Assembly (NCBI GenBank): GCA_002270565.1
Contig: NQMI01000179.1
Span: 1-64,000, forward strand
DNA length: 64,000 nucleotides
Reading direction: 5' to 3'
Source: Stenocarpella maydis
Taxonomy: Eukaryota; Ascomycota; Sordariomycetes; Diaporthales; Diaporthaceae
In this document: positions 10,436 to 22,157 of the stretch, piece by piece
Position numbering within the stretch: position 1 is the first letter of the stretch
Layout of the letters: each line of letters begins with the position of its first letter
Position numbers and translations under genes: made by a program
The notes under the pieces: generated by a model
Told to the model about the DNA's origin: nothing
The model's database searches: none
What the model saw: the letters and a program-made list of their open reading frames with translations, nothing else

Positions 10436-12115
10436 ATGAAGGACGACCTCGCCGACGTCGCCGCCGCCGAGGCGTCACCCCCGGCCGGCCTCCTCTCCCA
10501 AGACGAGGCCGACATGGCCCGCCTCGGCAAGGCCCAGCAGTTCAGGCGCAGCTTCTCCTTCTGGTCCACCTTCGGCTTCGTCTCCATCTACATGGCGACC
10601 TGGGAGTTCGTCATCGTGTCCATGTCCCCCTCGGCCGCCACCACCGGCTACGGCGGCTTCTTCTGGACCTTTGCCGGCTCCGTGGCCTGCTACTCGCCCG
10701 TCGTCCTCTCGCTCGCCGAGATGGCCAGCATGAGCCCCACGGCCGGCGGGCAGTACCACTGGGTGTCCGAGTTCGCGCCCGCGGGGTGGCAGAGGCAGGC
10801 CAGCTACGCCTCGGGCTGGATGACCAGCCTGGGGTGGATCGCCAGCCTCGCGGGCAGCGTCTACGTGTGCGCCGACCTCGTGCGCGTCTGCGTCAGCATC
10901 ACGCATCCGGACCTCGTCTTCACCAGCTGGCAGGTGTTCCTCATACTTCTGGGGCTGTTCCTGTTGACTATACTGTTGAACACGCTCGGGACAAGGGTGC
11001 TGCCGGCGATCGAGGTGGTTAGTTTGATTGGGCATACTGTGGGTTTTGTTGTGTTTGTTGGCATATTCTGGGGCATGTGCCGGCCCTTGAATGGAGGCCG
11101 CGAGGTATTCCTGGATTTTCAGAATAATGGTGGCTGGACAGACTTTGGCACGGTCTGCTTGCTCAACCAGGTCTCGATCATCTGGTCCATGCTGGGATCG
11201 GACACAATTGTTCACATTTGTGAGTGCATGCCCGGGACACCGAACTGGCCTAAACTGACATTCCCATAAAGCCGAGGAAGTACGCGACGCATCATTGACC
11301 GTCCCCAGGGCCATGTGGTGGTCCTATGTGTTCAACATCTCCATGGCCTTTGTCATGGTGATCACCATGCTCTACACCATCGGTCCCATCCACACCACCC
11401 TTGAGGCCGAGCTTCCCTACCTGAACCTCTTCTCCGCGACAGGCAGCGTCGGGGTGGCCTTGTTCTTGGCCATCGTGTTGTTCGTCCTCATCTACGCCGG
11501 CAACATCACAGCGCTTGCAGCGACATCGCGTGAGGTTTGGGCCTTCGCAAGAGACCGCGGCTTTCCATTTTCCACCTGGATCTCTCGGGTACGTCCTGAG
11601 CCAGACCCACCAGACTCTGCCGCACGCCTGTCGCTAACACAAGCCGCCAGATGAACCACAGCTACGACATGCCGTTCAACGCAGTTTACCTCTCCTCCCT
11701 GGTCGCCCTCCTGCTATGCCTCGTCACCCTGGGCTCCGACACCGCCTTCAACATCATCATCTCTGTCTCACTCCTCGCCCTCATGTCCACCTACATGCTG
11801 TCCATCGGGTGCGTGCTCCTGCGGCGCATCCAGGGGCTGCAGCTGCCTCCGGCGAGGTGGAGCCTGGGGCGCATCGGCCTGCCTATCAACGCCTTTGCTG
11901 TGGGCTACTCGCTTTTCATCCTGGTGCTGAGCTGCCTGCCCTCCTCGATCCCTACTACGCTTGTCGATGCGAACTGGGCGCCTGCCATCTGGGCTGCCGT
12001 GATATTGATTAGCGTGGTGGCGTATGTTTTCCATGGGAGGAGGAGGTTTACGCCACCTGTTATATTTATTGAGGGTAAAAGGGGGCAGGGTGAGCAGTTG
12101 CAGAAAGTAATGTGA
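10436..12115 (+). CDS. amino acid/choline/GABA-type permease (APC superfamily)
   Basis: Model of 521 aa with introns at 11220-11271 and 11589-11650, both GT-AG, the frame closing at TGA 12113-12115. The protein has a hydrophilic N-terminus (about 45 residues), then repeated hydrophobic helices, about 12 in all, for example VVLSLAEMASMSPTAGGQYHW, the conserved block of the fungal GABA/choline/polyamine permease subfamily. Length and layout match that subfamily (about 500-550 aa). It should act as a plasma-membrane or vacuolar importer of a small amine or amino acid; the substrate cannot be read from the sequence. It lies 2.6 kb downstream of the AsnS-like gene on the same strand, so shared nitrogen-related function is possible but unproven. 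Confidence 0.88.
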
Positions 12116-13140
12116 GATGCGTATAATAGCAGGCCGAAAGTACATGTATTAATTCAGCTGGCTATGTAGCCATATCCAGACCCAACCTTGACGTACGGTT
12201 CATTTGTCCATACTTCTTTCCATTAACCTGCATGCGTTTGATATTTCGGGGTTTGTCTCTGAACAACGTATGTTTCCAGGACAAAGTGTTAACGTGCCGT
12301 AGAGTAGCTAGAAACAAGATAGGCTGGTTGCGTTTGCCAATACCCATACGGATTATACATTGCTCAGTCACCGTCTTGTCCGCATGATAAAAGGCGCCTG
12401 AGTGAAACGCAAAGGCAACCTACAGCAGACACTTGTATGGGTGGCCAAAAGTGTATTACAATCCTCGAAGTATGTTAGGGTGGCTTAAGTTACCTACGAC
12501 GTGTAAAAAAAAAAAAATTATCAACTAGAAAAATATCAACTACATACCCACGTGTCATTAATGGGTCGACTGAAAAGATGCTCTGGTGTGCTTTCCTGTC
12601 AGGCTATCTACAGTAAAAGGTCAATGTGCCGCTGCCCTCAAAAAACACATTTTGACCCTAAGTGACTGCCATTATTAAGACTAGTACTGTCGGGGGTGTG
12701 CAACAAGGTTCTGTCGTCTGGCTCAGATACGGAAGGAGATCCGAGCAGAAAGAGCCTCCGCTAAGCAGCCAAAAAATGAGGGAATGTCTTTCCGTTTTAT
12801 CAACTTATTAATACCTCTTGGGGGCCTGTGTGTTGTATCTTCCTCACAAGTACCTTGATGGAGGCTTAAGTCCATACTAAAAAATTAGCCTTCAAGGATA
12901 GCGTAAAGACTAAAATTAAGTTCCTTTTCCCCCCCAAGTCCATCAGTTATAAATAACATCAATCTCCCCCACAGATCCAAAGAAGTCATTTCCCAGACTC
13001 ACAACAATCCACAATCCAAACAAATCCTCAACACGGCTCAAACACAAATCATCAACAACTCTTTGTATAACCCATCAAGCAAATCAAACAACTTCAAGTC
13101 CGTTACAAACACTGAAAAACGTTTACAACACCAAATAAAG
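12116..13140. other. intergenic, promoter of secreted protein gene
   Basis: No gene seen. The right end has a C-rich run and a TATA box typical of a fungal promoter. Confidence 0.55.
12948..12955 (+). promoter_or_regulatory. TATA box of the small secreted protein gene
   Basis: TATAAATA lies 186 bp before the start codon at 13141, just after a pyrimidine-rich run (about 12921-12937). The leader between them is rich in CAA and CA, as in many strongly expressed fungal genes. Position is plausible but not proven. Confidence 0.45.
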
Positions 13141-13622
13141 ATGCATATCCCAGCACGCACTATCATCATCGGCCTCCTCGGCCTCGCAAGGTACGTCTTC
13201 CTCCCCATCACGGACAAACACCGGACGCAACTCATATTGACAAAAACATCAGATTCGCCTCATCACTGCCGGCCCCCGCGAGAAACACATCATCCCTGCC
13301 CGAGATCATGAACAACACAGACCCAGATGCCGTGAACAAGGCAGGCCCGGGCCTGGTGGACATGACAAGCTCCCCCACGTGGCCGGCCCGCCCGCCCGGG
13401 AAGCGCAGGGCCCGGTTCCGCTCGCGCACGCCGCTGGCGGGGCGCGGCGACGAGCTGCCCGACCGCAAGAGGAAGCTCGCGGACCACATGGAACACTACG
13501 GCCAGAAGCTGCCCGAGTGCTACAAGAAGTGCATGCGCCTGCACGATGGCAAGAGCTCGATCCACATGGGACAGGTATTTAAAGACCAGAGTTGAGAAAA
13601 TGTAGTATCTTATAAATAAAAT

Positions 13623-13696
<74 letters not shown>

Positions 13697-13932
13697 CTAA
13701 CATAGTGGCACAGGATACGCTGGGGGCGATTTGCGGCATCAAATGGCCTCTATTCGCGTTCTGGAGCGAGGAACAGCTTTTCGATTGCGTCAACTTCGGG
13801 AGCAATGCCTGCCCGGACAAGGAGAACCACAGGGAGGCTTACAGATGGCTGAAGTGGACCTGTGGGGATAAGCCATCATGGTCGCTCTATTTCGAGGCCG
13901 GGAGAGGGGGTAGGGGAAGCGGAGGTGGTTAG
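13141..13932 (+). CDS. small secreted cysteine-containing protein
   Basis: Three exons (13141-13190, 13253-13574, 13714-13932) give 196 aa. The N-terminus MHIPARTIIIGLLGLARFAS resembles a signal peptide ending near SLPAPA. A basic stretch with possible Kex2 sites (GKRRARFRSR) precedes the C-terminal part. That part holds six cysteines at about 106, 110, 131, 149, 157 and 174, enough for three disulphides. The tail is Gly-rich (RGGRGSGGG). I know no named family for it; size, secretion and cysteines fit an effector-like or surface protein. Intron 2 (13575-13713) contains a long TA/GA microsatellite that touches its acceptor region, so intron length may vary between strains. A second acceptor (CATAG at 13705) is possible for intron 2 but shifts the frame. 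Confidence 0.65.
13626..13696. repeat. TA then GA microsatellite inside intron
   Basis: About 18 TA units followed by about 16 GA units (one interruption AA). It lies within intron 2 of the secreted protein gene, ending 17 bases before the acceptor. Confidence 0.9.
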
Positions 13933-15184
13933 CGCCTGACAAGTTTGTTCTTGTGGCCAACTAAATCATTTAGGGCCTTTGGGAATTGCTGGTGGTTTGG
14001 AAAAAGATATTTTGGCGTCTCAACGGGGCGTCTCAACGGAACACATTTGAGCGAATAGCCCGCGCAAACTACCTTAGGTACTCTCGGGACTAGGTGCTCA
14101 CTAGGCAGAAACAACACAAATGTGCCTTTCCAAAAGATCCAAGACGTCAGCAGAATGCAATTAGTGAAACTCATCTTGTATTCCAGCTTATTGAGAAAGC
14201 TGTGCATTAGCGGATGTTATTACTCATGAATTTTGCAATCATCCATGCACTGAGCCACAGGAAAAAGGCTCACTTGAGCAGATCTTGGTGTTTCTTCCAT
14301 TTAAGGTTAACTAAAGTTTAGAACCGGTGTGGAACCCAGTTCGACAGACAATCTTCCCGGGTGGCCAATTCCTATTGTGTATACCCGGGTTTACTCAGAC
14401 GACATAAGAAAATCTCAGCAGGTTCGTCGAGATAAAACATAGAGTCCAATACTCGCGCCAAGAGAATACAACACGGACTGGTGTATCACGGACCAACCCC
14501 AAAAACTGTGCTGCAGTCAACGTATGCTTGGAATCCACACTGCCTGATTTGGCACGTAATTACAGCCCTCGGCCCCGCCAGAAACGGCATCCCGGCTGCA
14601 ATACGCTCATTGGGGGTGCCCAGGTGCGGGGATAGCCTCAAGCCTCGAGACAGAGCGTGGGTCACACACGGATTCGGTGGGTGCCGAGCGCTGCCAATCA
14701 AAAGCCCGAGGCGCACAGTCTTGGCAACAAGAGGTCTCTTCGCCGGGCGAGCGGCTCAGCTCTATATTCAAAAATTGAGTTGCCTAGGCTGCTATCCCCT
14801 TGGTCATTACGGGGAAGCCTTACTTACCCCTCCCCCGGATTTCGGATGACCCCTGATAGATTAGTGTGTACGGAGTAACTGCGGATTACTCCCGGCGTGG
14901 GGAGCGAGCGTGTGGGGGAACTGGGGTAGTACAGGCGTGCGCCACAGCTGCCGACGACGGCGGATATCTGTCAACCTGTCTCTGACGTCCTCGGACGGCG
15001 GCGGGACCGCGTGCGAATACTTATAACCCAAGCCCAGGACAAAGAGCTAGACTGTCGTCCGGGGGAACAGTAAGAGACCAACCCTTCATCTTTAAACGCC
15101 GGCATTTTATAAAGCCCTTCTGAGTATCCACCACCACCACCACCACCACCACTCACTCCCCTCTCACAAGAACCAAAGAGAAAG
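13933..15184. other. intergenic, promoter of FMO gene
   Basis: No gene recognised. Near the right end a TATAAA (15108-15113) lies 72 bp before the FMO start, and a CAC microsatellite (about 15129-15150) lies in the presumed leader. Confidence 0.55.
15108..15113 (+). promoter_or_regulatory. TATA box of FMO gene
   Basis: TATAAA 72 bp upstream of the start codon at 15185, followed by a CAC-repeat leader. Confidence 0.45.
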
Positions 15185-17168
15185 ATGAGCCCCAGCGTGC
15201 TAACCCAGCCCGCCGTCCCCCCTCCCTCCAGCCAGCGCTGCGAGCCCGGGTCAATCAACCTCAAGGTCGCTCAGTGGCCCGAGGGGGCCCCCAGCGGGGA
15301 GGTCGACGCCCAAGGGACAGCAGGGGAGATCATCCTGAAGCTCAACTCATACCTGGGCAAGGCCTCCCCCGCCGAGGCCGCCGAGGGCGTCGCATCCCTG
15401 TTCGGCGGCGGCGGCGGCGGCGACAACGAGTGCTACTGGCGTGACCACCTCGCCCTCTCGTGGGACCTGAGGACCCTCAAGGGCCGCGGGGCCATCGCCG
15501 GCTTCCTGCGGGACAGCCCCAAGAACCTCCTCAGGGTCTCCGTGGACAGCTCCTCCAAGTGGCGCGCCCCCAAGCTCATGCCCCTGAACCCCGAGCAGAC
15601 CTCCAGGGGGATAGTCTTCTTCATCACCTTCACCACGAGGCTGGGCGCCGGCCGCGGGGTCGTCCGCCTGGCGCGGGACGCCTCGGGGTCATGGAAGATC
15701 TGGACCCTGTGCACGACGCTTGAGGAGCTCAAGGGTTTCGAGGAGCCCGTCGGCCCGCGGCGGCCGAACGGGGTGCAGCATGGCTTCCACAGGGGCCGGA
15801 AGAACTGGCTGGATCGAAGAAATGACGAGTCCAGCTTCAAGGATCGGGACCCGGATGTCCTGATCATTGGTATGGCTTACCAATCTTGATGCCCCTGCGG
15901 AACGAGACAGCACACATGCTAACCACTCTCAACTAGGTGCTGGCCAAGGTGGCTTGTCTGCGCACGCCAGGTTGAAAATGCTCAACGTGCCAACCCTTAT
16001 CGTCGACCAGAACGCAAACATCGGCGACAACTGGCGCAAGCGATACCACCAGCTCGTCCTCCATGACCCCGTCTGGATCGACCACCTGCCGTACATGCCC
16101 TTCCCGGACTGGTGGCCCGTCTTCACGCCCAAGGACAAGCTGGCAGACTTCTTCGAGGCCTACGCGAGGCTGCTGGAGCTCAACGTCTGGACGGGCACGG
16201 CCGTCGAGTCGGGCTCGTGGGACGGGTCCCAGGGGCGGTGGTCCGTCACGGTCCGGAGGACGCTGCCGGACGGCTCCGCCGAGACCCGGACGCTCCGCCC
16301 CAGGCACATCATCCAGTCGACGGGCCACTCCGGCAAGGCCAACATCCCCAGCATCAAGGGATGGGACTCCTTCAGGGGCGACATCATCTGCCACTCGTCC
16401 CAGTTCCCGGGCGCAAGGCCCGACGGCAAGGGCAAGAAGGCCGTCGTCGTCGGCGCCTGCAATTCCAGCCACGACATCTGCCAGGACTACTACGAGAACG
16501 GGTACGACGTGACAATGGTCCAGAGGTCAACCACGTGCGTCGTCTCGAGCGAGTCCATATGCAAGATCAGCCTGGCGGTGCTGTACGAGGAGGGCGGCCC
16601 GCCGACCGAGGACGCCGACCTGCTGCTGTGGGGCACGCCGGCCGAGGTCATAAAGGCCACGCATCACGAGCTGACAAAGGTGCACCAGGAGCACGACAGG
16701 GCCACCCTCGAGGGCCTGGAGAAGGCAGGCTTCAGGACCGACAGGGGCCCGGACGACTGCGGCCTCTTCATCAAGTACTTCCAGCGTGGCGGCGGCTACT
16801 ACATCGACGTCGGGGCGTCCCAGCTCATCGTCGACGGTAAGATCAAGGTGAAGCAGGGCCACGAGATCACCGAGGTGCTACCGGGCGGGCTGAGGTTCGC
16901 CGACGGGACAGAGATCGAGGCCGACGAGATCATCTTTGCGACGGGCTACCAGAACATGCGCACGCAGGCGACCACCATCTTTGGCGAAAAGGTCGGCGGC
17001 AAGCTGCGGGATATATGGGGTTTCGACGAGAGCGGTGAGTTCCGCGCTCTGTGGAGGGATTCCGGCCACCCTGGCTTCTGGTACCACGGAGGCAACTTGG
17101 CCCTGTGTAGGTACTACTCTAGGCTTCTCGCACTACGCATCAAGGCCCAGCTAGAAGGCCTTGAGTGA
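15185..17168 (+). CDS. flavin-containing monooxygenase with N-terminal NTF2-like domain
   Basis: Two exons joined across a GT-AG intron at 15870-15936 give 638 aa. Residues 1 to about 215 form an extra N-terminal region (WRDHLALSWDLRTL, then a beta-rich segment) like the SnoaL/NTF2 domain found on many fungal FMOs. The FAD-binding GAGQGGLSA follows at about 229, exactly at the intron. The FMO-type motif FRGDIICHSSQF is at about 374-385 and the NADPH-binding GACNSSHD at about 401. ATGYQN occurs in the C-terminal part. The family (class B flavoprotein monooxygenases, related to YUCCA and Baeyer-Villiger enzymes) oxygenates N, S or carbonyl substrates using FAD, NADPH and O2. The substrate is unknown. 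Strong GC3 bias; the gene has no close neighbour on its right for 3 kb. Confidence 0.9.
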
Positions 17169-19079
17169 GTCTGCTCGTATCGTCTTGCTAGAGTGGCATT
17201 TTGCGGTCCTGCAAATGCCTTGCCCCTGTGGCTCTGCCCTGGTTAGAGGAACGGTTCCGCACATGTGTCAGTGATGATATGTCTTGGTGTGCAAGCACCG
17301 TCGTGTACTCACTTGCGACGATATAAATGCCTGGCTCAAACTGGTATTGCATGATACAATTCTTACCAGCCCTCACCCGGATTGTTTGGTCTTCGATGTC
17401 ATGTCGTACACACAAGTCAACGCCACATATCAGCGAGTGCGAGGAATTGATTGGGGCACAGCGCAATGCTGCAAAAAGTTTTGATTGCTCCTGCAGCCAC
17501 TCCGGTAGAGGTGGATTTCCCGCCCAGTGCAATTATCTTGTGCCCATTGGTGGTTTGCCAATTTTCGGGATCCCGCGCCCCAGCAGTCGTGGCCCGAGCC
17601 CACCGTCCATCAGACGTCCTTTCAGGCGGTCCTTGATCTGGCCATGCCGAGTCATTCCGCCTCCGTGCTCCGTGGCCTGCCGCCAACCAATTCTTTCACT
17701 TGGTGAGACCAATCCATCTCGGAGCCCAGCCTCCACGTGATTGTTGATCAAGGAGTGAGCATCTGCTCAGTATCTCAGTGCCTGTCCCAGGTCTCAAAAT
17801 TGCAATGGGTGGTCGACTTACGATGCTGTTCGAGTTTTTCCGCCTTCCCTAGGCTTGTATTATGGAGAAGCTTGAACCTTTTCCGAACCTCACTTGGCTC
17901 AAGGTGTCGCCTTTTCGTGATTCTCGGCCCAGCAGCGATGCTGTGATTGCATTATCAACTGCGCTGTTTACGTGCTAGGATAAAAAAAAACACAAGTCAA
18001 TGAGGACTTGCCATTTCACCCTTTCGGTTCTTGCCAGACGATTGAGGATATCCATCGAGCTCATGGCCTTCTTGCTTCCAATGAGTTGCTCAACAGAGAG
18101 CTTAGTGCCCTTTGAGACTTCAGTCTGTCATATGATCAGTGTGCTCAACTCCGAGTGTGGGTGGATACAATGGGCATATGCGTTGAACGGCTTACCCAAA
18201 TCTTCACGGCACAGGCATGCCTTTTGAAAAACCCTGGGTCTCATATGAAATTTCATAGAGGTACCTCAAGGGTCCGGGTCTGCGAGAGCTGCATCAGTGT
18301 GCCTTGCTGGCTTTGGGGACGGAAAAGATCGGGAAACTGGCACTGACTTGGGAATTGACATTGCGATGCTGTCTGCGTAGGTGGAGTCACACATGACTTC
18401 CGGCCGTCTGCTTCAACCGAGTTTGTGGCCGGCTGAATTCTCACATGCACAGCAGGGTGACCGGAGTCTCATTTTGTTGTCATGAGGGAGTGTTTGTGTA
18501 CATTTACAGGCAAACAATCAATCACCCCAGATGAGACATTAAAATTCCAAGTCCTGTCCGAGTCTGCGCGGCGAATCAGTATGGTATCAAACCGTACGAG
18601 AGCAAGAGAAGGGGGTGAGGGGAGGGGTTGAGGGGGGAACCAAAAAGAAAAACCTTACATGCATGGACATGAGACCAAGTGTGACCGCCGCCATTGCGAA
18701 ATTCCAGGAAATGCACCGGTACAAACAGGGACTGTTCGGGCTGAATGCGACTTTGTCCGACAGTACTCCCGCCAATTGATGGCCGTGGTGGACTCCATGA
18801 TGCACCAGGAAGGATGGTACAGTAAGGTTATGGACATTGCTGGGATGCCGTCCACACAGGCACAGAATATCTGTCGCGGTGTCAGCTGAGAACATGGAGA
18901 CATGGGATCGTTAGACGGCCTAAGCCACGGACACATGCGGAACACTGACTGGCTAAAGCTGATCGGGAATTGGCATCTCGATGTTGGTGGACGGCGAAGC
19001 CTCCACGACCGAGTGAGGCTTGATGGAAGACAGTAGGTGGCTCGTGTCGACAGTCTCAAACATTGAGAGCTTCGGACAC
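17169..19079. other. intergenic, no gene seen
   Basis: Short ORFs occur on both strands but none shows family motifs or splice continuity. The right end grades into the diverged tandem repeat. Confidence 0.5.
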
Positions 19080-19995
19080 CGATATTTCGGTGGCAAAAGT
19101 TGGCTCCATGGGCGAGAGCCGTGGACTGAAGAGCTGGCACAAGGCGTGGTGACCAGCGAAGAAATTGCTCGGTGAAGAAGAGCAATCGGCTGAAGCCGTT
19201 ACCGAGATTGTGGTCACCGGCGAAGTGGTTGCTCAAGTGAAGTAAGAGGGTTGGGCTGAAAAGCCAGCACCGATGTTGTTGTGGCTGACTCATGGAAGTT
19301 GCTCAATTGGAGAGAAAAGCAATGGGCTGAAAGCTGGGACTGAGGTGGTGACCAGCAAAGTGGAGTTGCTCAGGTGAGATGCGAGCAATGGGCTGAAACC
19401 GACACCGAGGTGGTGGCGAGCGGCGAATTATTGTTGCTCAAGTTAGGAATGAGCAGTGGGCTGAAGAGTCAGTACCGAGATTGTGGCGGCTGACTGATGG
19501 AAGTGTGCTCAGGTGGAGAAGAGCAGTGGGCTGATTGCCAGACGCAAAGATGTCGACGGTGGCTTGAGTTGGATAGAAAGGCTCATGGCCAGAACACCGA
19601 GGTCGTGGTAGTAACTAACGTGGCTCGAATTGGTTTAGTTGGAAGATGAAAGACCAGAACACCCAGATTTGGCGACTGGCATGGCTCGTGTTGGTTGGAA
19701 AGGTTGGAAGTCGGTTACCTGAGCTGTAATGACCAACGGGCTCGAATTGACTTGAAGGCCAAACATCGAGGGTGTAGTGATCGACGTAGCTGAAATTGGT
19801 CTGGTTTGATGAAGCCAGAACACTGAAGGAGGTGGTGACTGACATGGCTCGAATTGAGGTGGTTTGTTGGAGTTCAAACAACGAGGTTGTACTGATCGAC
19901 GTGTCTCGGATTGGTTGAGGTGGTTGAGTGGTTGAACGCCAGACATCGTAGTTGTGATGCCGGCATCAAGATGACCAGAAGGTGTCTCTCTGATC
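19080..19995. repeat. diverged tandem repeat, about 14 units of 48-70 bp
   Basis: Successive segments start with CGAGGTGGTG-like words and continue with GACCAGCGAAGTGG, then GTTGCTCAGGTGGAG, then GAGCAATGGGCTGAA. Units begin at about 19140, 19201, 19269, 19339, 19404, 19474, 19543, 19596, 19661, 19720, 19768, 19825, 19883 and 19948. The first six are 65-70 bp and closest to each other; the later ones are shorter and share GGCTCGAATTGG and CCAGAACAC words. Unit lengths are not multiples of three and the long minus-strand ORF over it has no motif, so it is unlikely to be coding. Confidence 0.7.
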
Positions 19996-20549
19996 ACGTC
20001 ACCATGTTGGATCACGGTGGTATCTCCAGGATAGTGGTGGACATTCCGGAGACGATGTGGACTAGTGGCGGCATGATGGAGAACCGCAGGCTCGAAGTCT
20101 CAGGTTGAGACCGTGGACATTGTGCGCTAAGAAGATGATGCGCGAAGCTCGAGGCGTCGATGTGACGAGTATCAAGCAGCAGTGGACTGTGGATGTTGAT
20201 TAAGTGGAAAGCTCAAGGAACCGGAAGGTATCTCGAACAATGTTGGGTCTGTGGCGCCAGCTTGGATGATAAGGCGTGAAGAAGCCCTAGAGTATGTTGA
20301 GCTGAAATCTGGACTGGAGTGCAGTTTTGATGGTTGTGTTGTGGATGAGATTCGAGAGTTGAGTGTTTCTCGATGCTGGATTCGAACGCAAAGATGCGCG
20401 AAGTGTGATGATGGTGGTGATGCGTTTCTGCTTGGCATCTGCGTGTGCACTGCCCAAAAGCAGAGGCAGAAGGTCCCGGAGGACACCGCTTGGAGGTGCA
20501 GAATCCGTCTTCGTCCTCCGCCCCCTCCACCAAGGTGAAGAGGAGTTTT

Positions 20550-22157
20550 TCAAGTCTGAACTCTGACCGAAGAAGCACCCTCAGAGCTCCTAGGGAGATG
20601 AGGGGAGAGGGATCTCGTGTTGGGCAAGAGGTGGCGGATGAATGGGTGGTGGTGGTACTGGTAGACGCAGAGACCGCAGAGACGACGCAGGCGAGAAGGC
20701 AACAATCGATGACGGCCCCCCCCGACCATCGATGCGCCCGCTGCGTCCGTCTCCCGCCGTTGTCCAGAAACAGCCGATCCCGACCCAGCGTATGAGGACC
20801 GGTCCTGCGGGTACCTATGGTACCGCACCCATTCCCAAAATGCGTCTGACATTTCAAAGTCGGTAATATGACGACGGTCGGCGTAGCGACGAACTCTGAG
20901 TGGCTGCGTCCACGGCAGCAAGGCACACCAGAGGCTCTCACCAAAGACTTGGGAGAGGTTCCGACGCCAGCCTAGGTCCCAGGGATTACCGGTGTAAAAT
21001 GCAAAGTCGTAGCCGTCCTCGGGGTGGTAGCGCGAAAGCGCGAACCAAAAACCGCCTCGAACTCCTGCGACCCGACGCATCTGGTGTTTCTCCGGCATCG
21101 TGGCATTCCGCAAAGCCAAATCTCGGAACTTGAGCAAGAGGTTGCCGCCCGCGAGGAACATGACGACGGCGACGGCCCTAATCACAGCCGGAACATGAAC
21201 CGTGGCAGACGACCGACCTGTCCTCGAGATGGCGATGATAGAAATTACGACCACGAATGTCGCATCCAGACAGAGGAAGAGTATTGCCAGAAGGTAAGGC
21301 TTAATGGTCTCGAGCCAGACACATACGCGAAACCTGGGGATGACACCATGTCAGCGGGATCCATGTGCAAGGGAAGGGTGGCAGTATATGGCTTACCAAC
21401 CGCAGAAGTGGTCATAGAGAGCCAGGTGAAAACTGGCGCCACTTCTCTTCCCTTTCGCACGAAGCGACCCGATGTACTGACAATGGTACACCCGATCTGC
21501 AAGCGGCTCGTCTCGAGCCCGACAGCCAGCTCTGCAAAACCGAAGTCGTCTTGCATCGTCGTATCGGGCTGGACGCGACCCGCCCCGTATGAGGAAGTCG
21601 GACTGGTGGACAGAAGTGCGCCCACACAACCGTGACCTTGGCGAATACGACCGAGCGACGGCGATAGCCCAGCACAAAAGGAACCAGGTACGGACTAGCC
21701 GTAGTCCGACCCAGACACCGATCGCGCCTGCGATCCGGCCCGTCGACTGCCCGGACGGTCGCAGCCAGAGGTCCCCAGTACTGTAATTCCAAAGCTGCCT
21801 GACTGTGCGAAAACGGTCAGCGGAAGCGCCGCAGACGGTAAAGGTGAGGCGCGAAGACGGCAGGCATGAGGAAGGCGGATTTGAAGGCGACAGACGCGGA
21901 GAAGGAGACAGACGCGAAGAAAGCGAAGGGTGAGGCGAGGCAGAAGGGGCATCGTCAGCAGGACCACGGCGACGGCCAAGATCACAAGGAGGAGGAGAGG
22001 GAGAGGAGATAAAAGACTTACAGGCAAACATGTACCCCACAGACCAGGTGGACACGGTGAGGTAGACAAGGATACCGAGGACGAACACCCACCCCCCGGC
22101 TGGGTCATCGCTGAGCCAGTCGCGGAGGTTGCGCAGCCCGCACGTCGTGGGGTCCAT
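20550..22157 (-). CDS. DHHC-type palmitoyltransferase-like membrane protein
   Basis: Minus-strand model of four exons: 22157-22022, 21802-21478, 21432-21397, 21333-20550, giving 426 aa with every phase consistent. Exon 1 encodes MDPTTCGLRNLRDWLSDD and a first membrane helix (VFVLGILVYLTVSTWSV). A second helix follows (AIGVWVGLRL...). The Cys-rich segment reads FCRAGCRARDEPLADRVYHC and, after a 45-bp intron, FHLALYDHFCGW: thus a DHFC in place of DHHC and His where the last zinc-ligand Cys is usual. Further helices (ETIKPYLLAILFL) and the block NPWDLGWRRN (the NPxxxG-type block after the last helix of DHHC enzymes) support the family. These enzymes S-acylate proteins at Golgi, ER or vacuole. 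The 45-bp intron is divisible by three and could be retained; the intron 1 acceptor is the least certain, and the C-terminal 90 residues look low in structure. Confidence 0.68.

Noticed and set aside
10475..11314. 279-aa minus-strand ORF
   Set aside because: Antisense shadow of the GC-rich permease gene; Gly/Ala/Arg-rich with no motif.
16112..16840. 242-aa plus-strand ORF in another frame
   Set aside because: Shadow of the FMO exon; Arg/Gly-rich composition typical of a frame-shifted GC-rich gene.
5287..17168. Biosynthetic gene cluster with backbone enzyme
   Set aside because: No polyketide synthase, NRPS, terpene cyclase or RiPP precursor and maturase is visible.
18655..19293. 212-aa minus-strand ORF
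   Set aside because: It runs into the tandem repeat, has no family features, and the repeat unit length is not a multiple of three.
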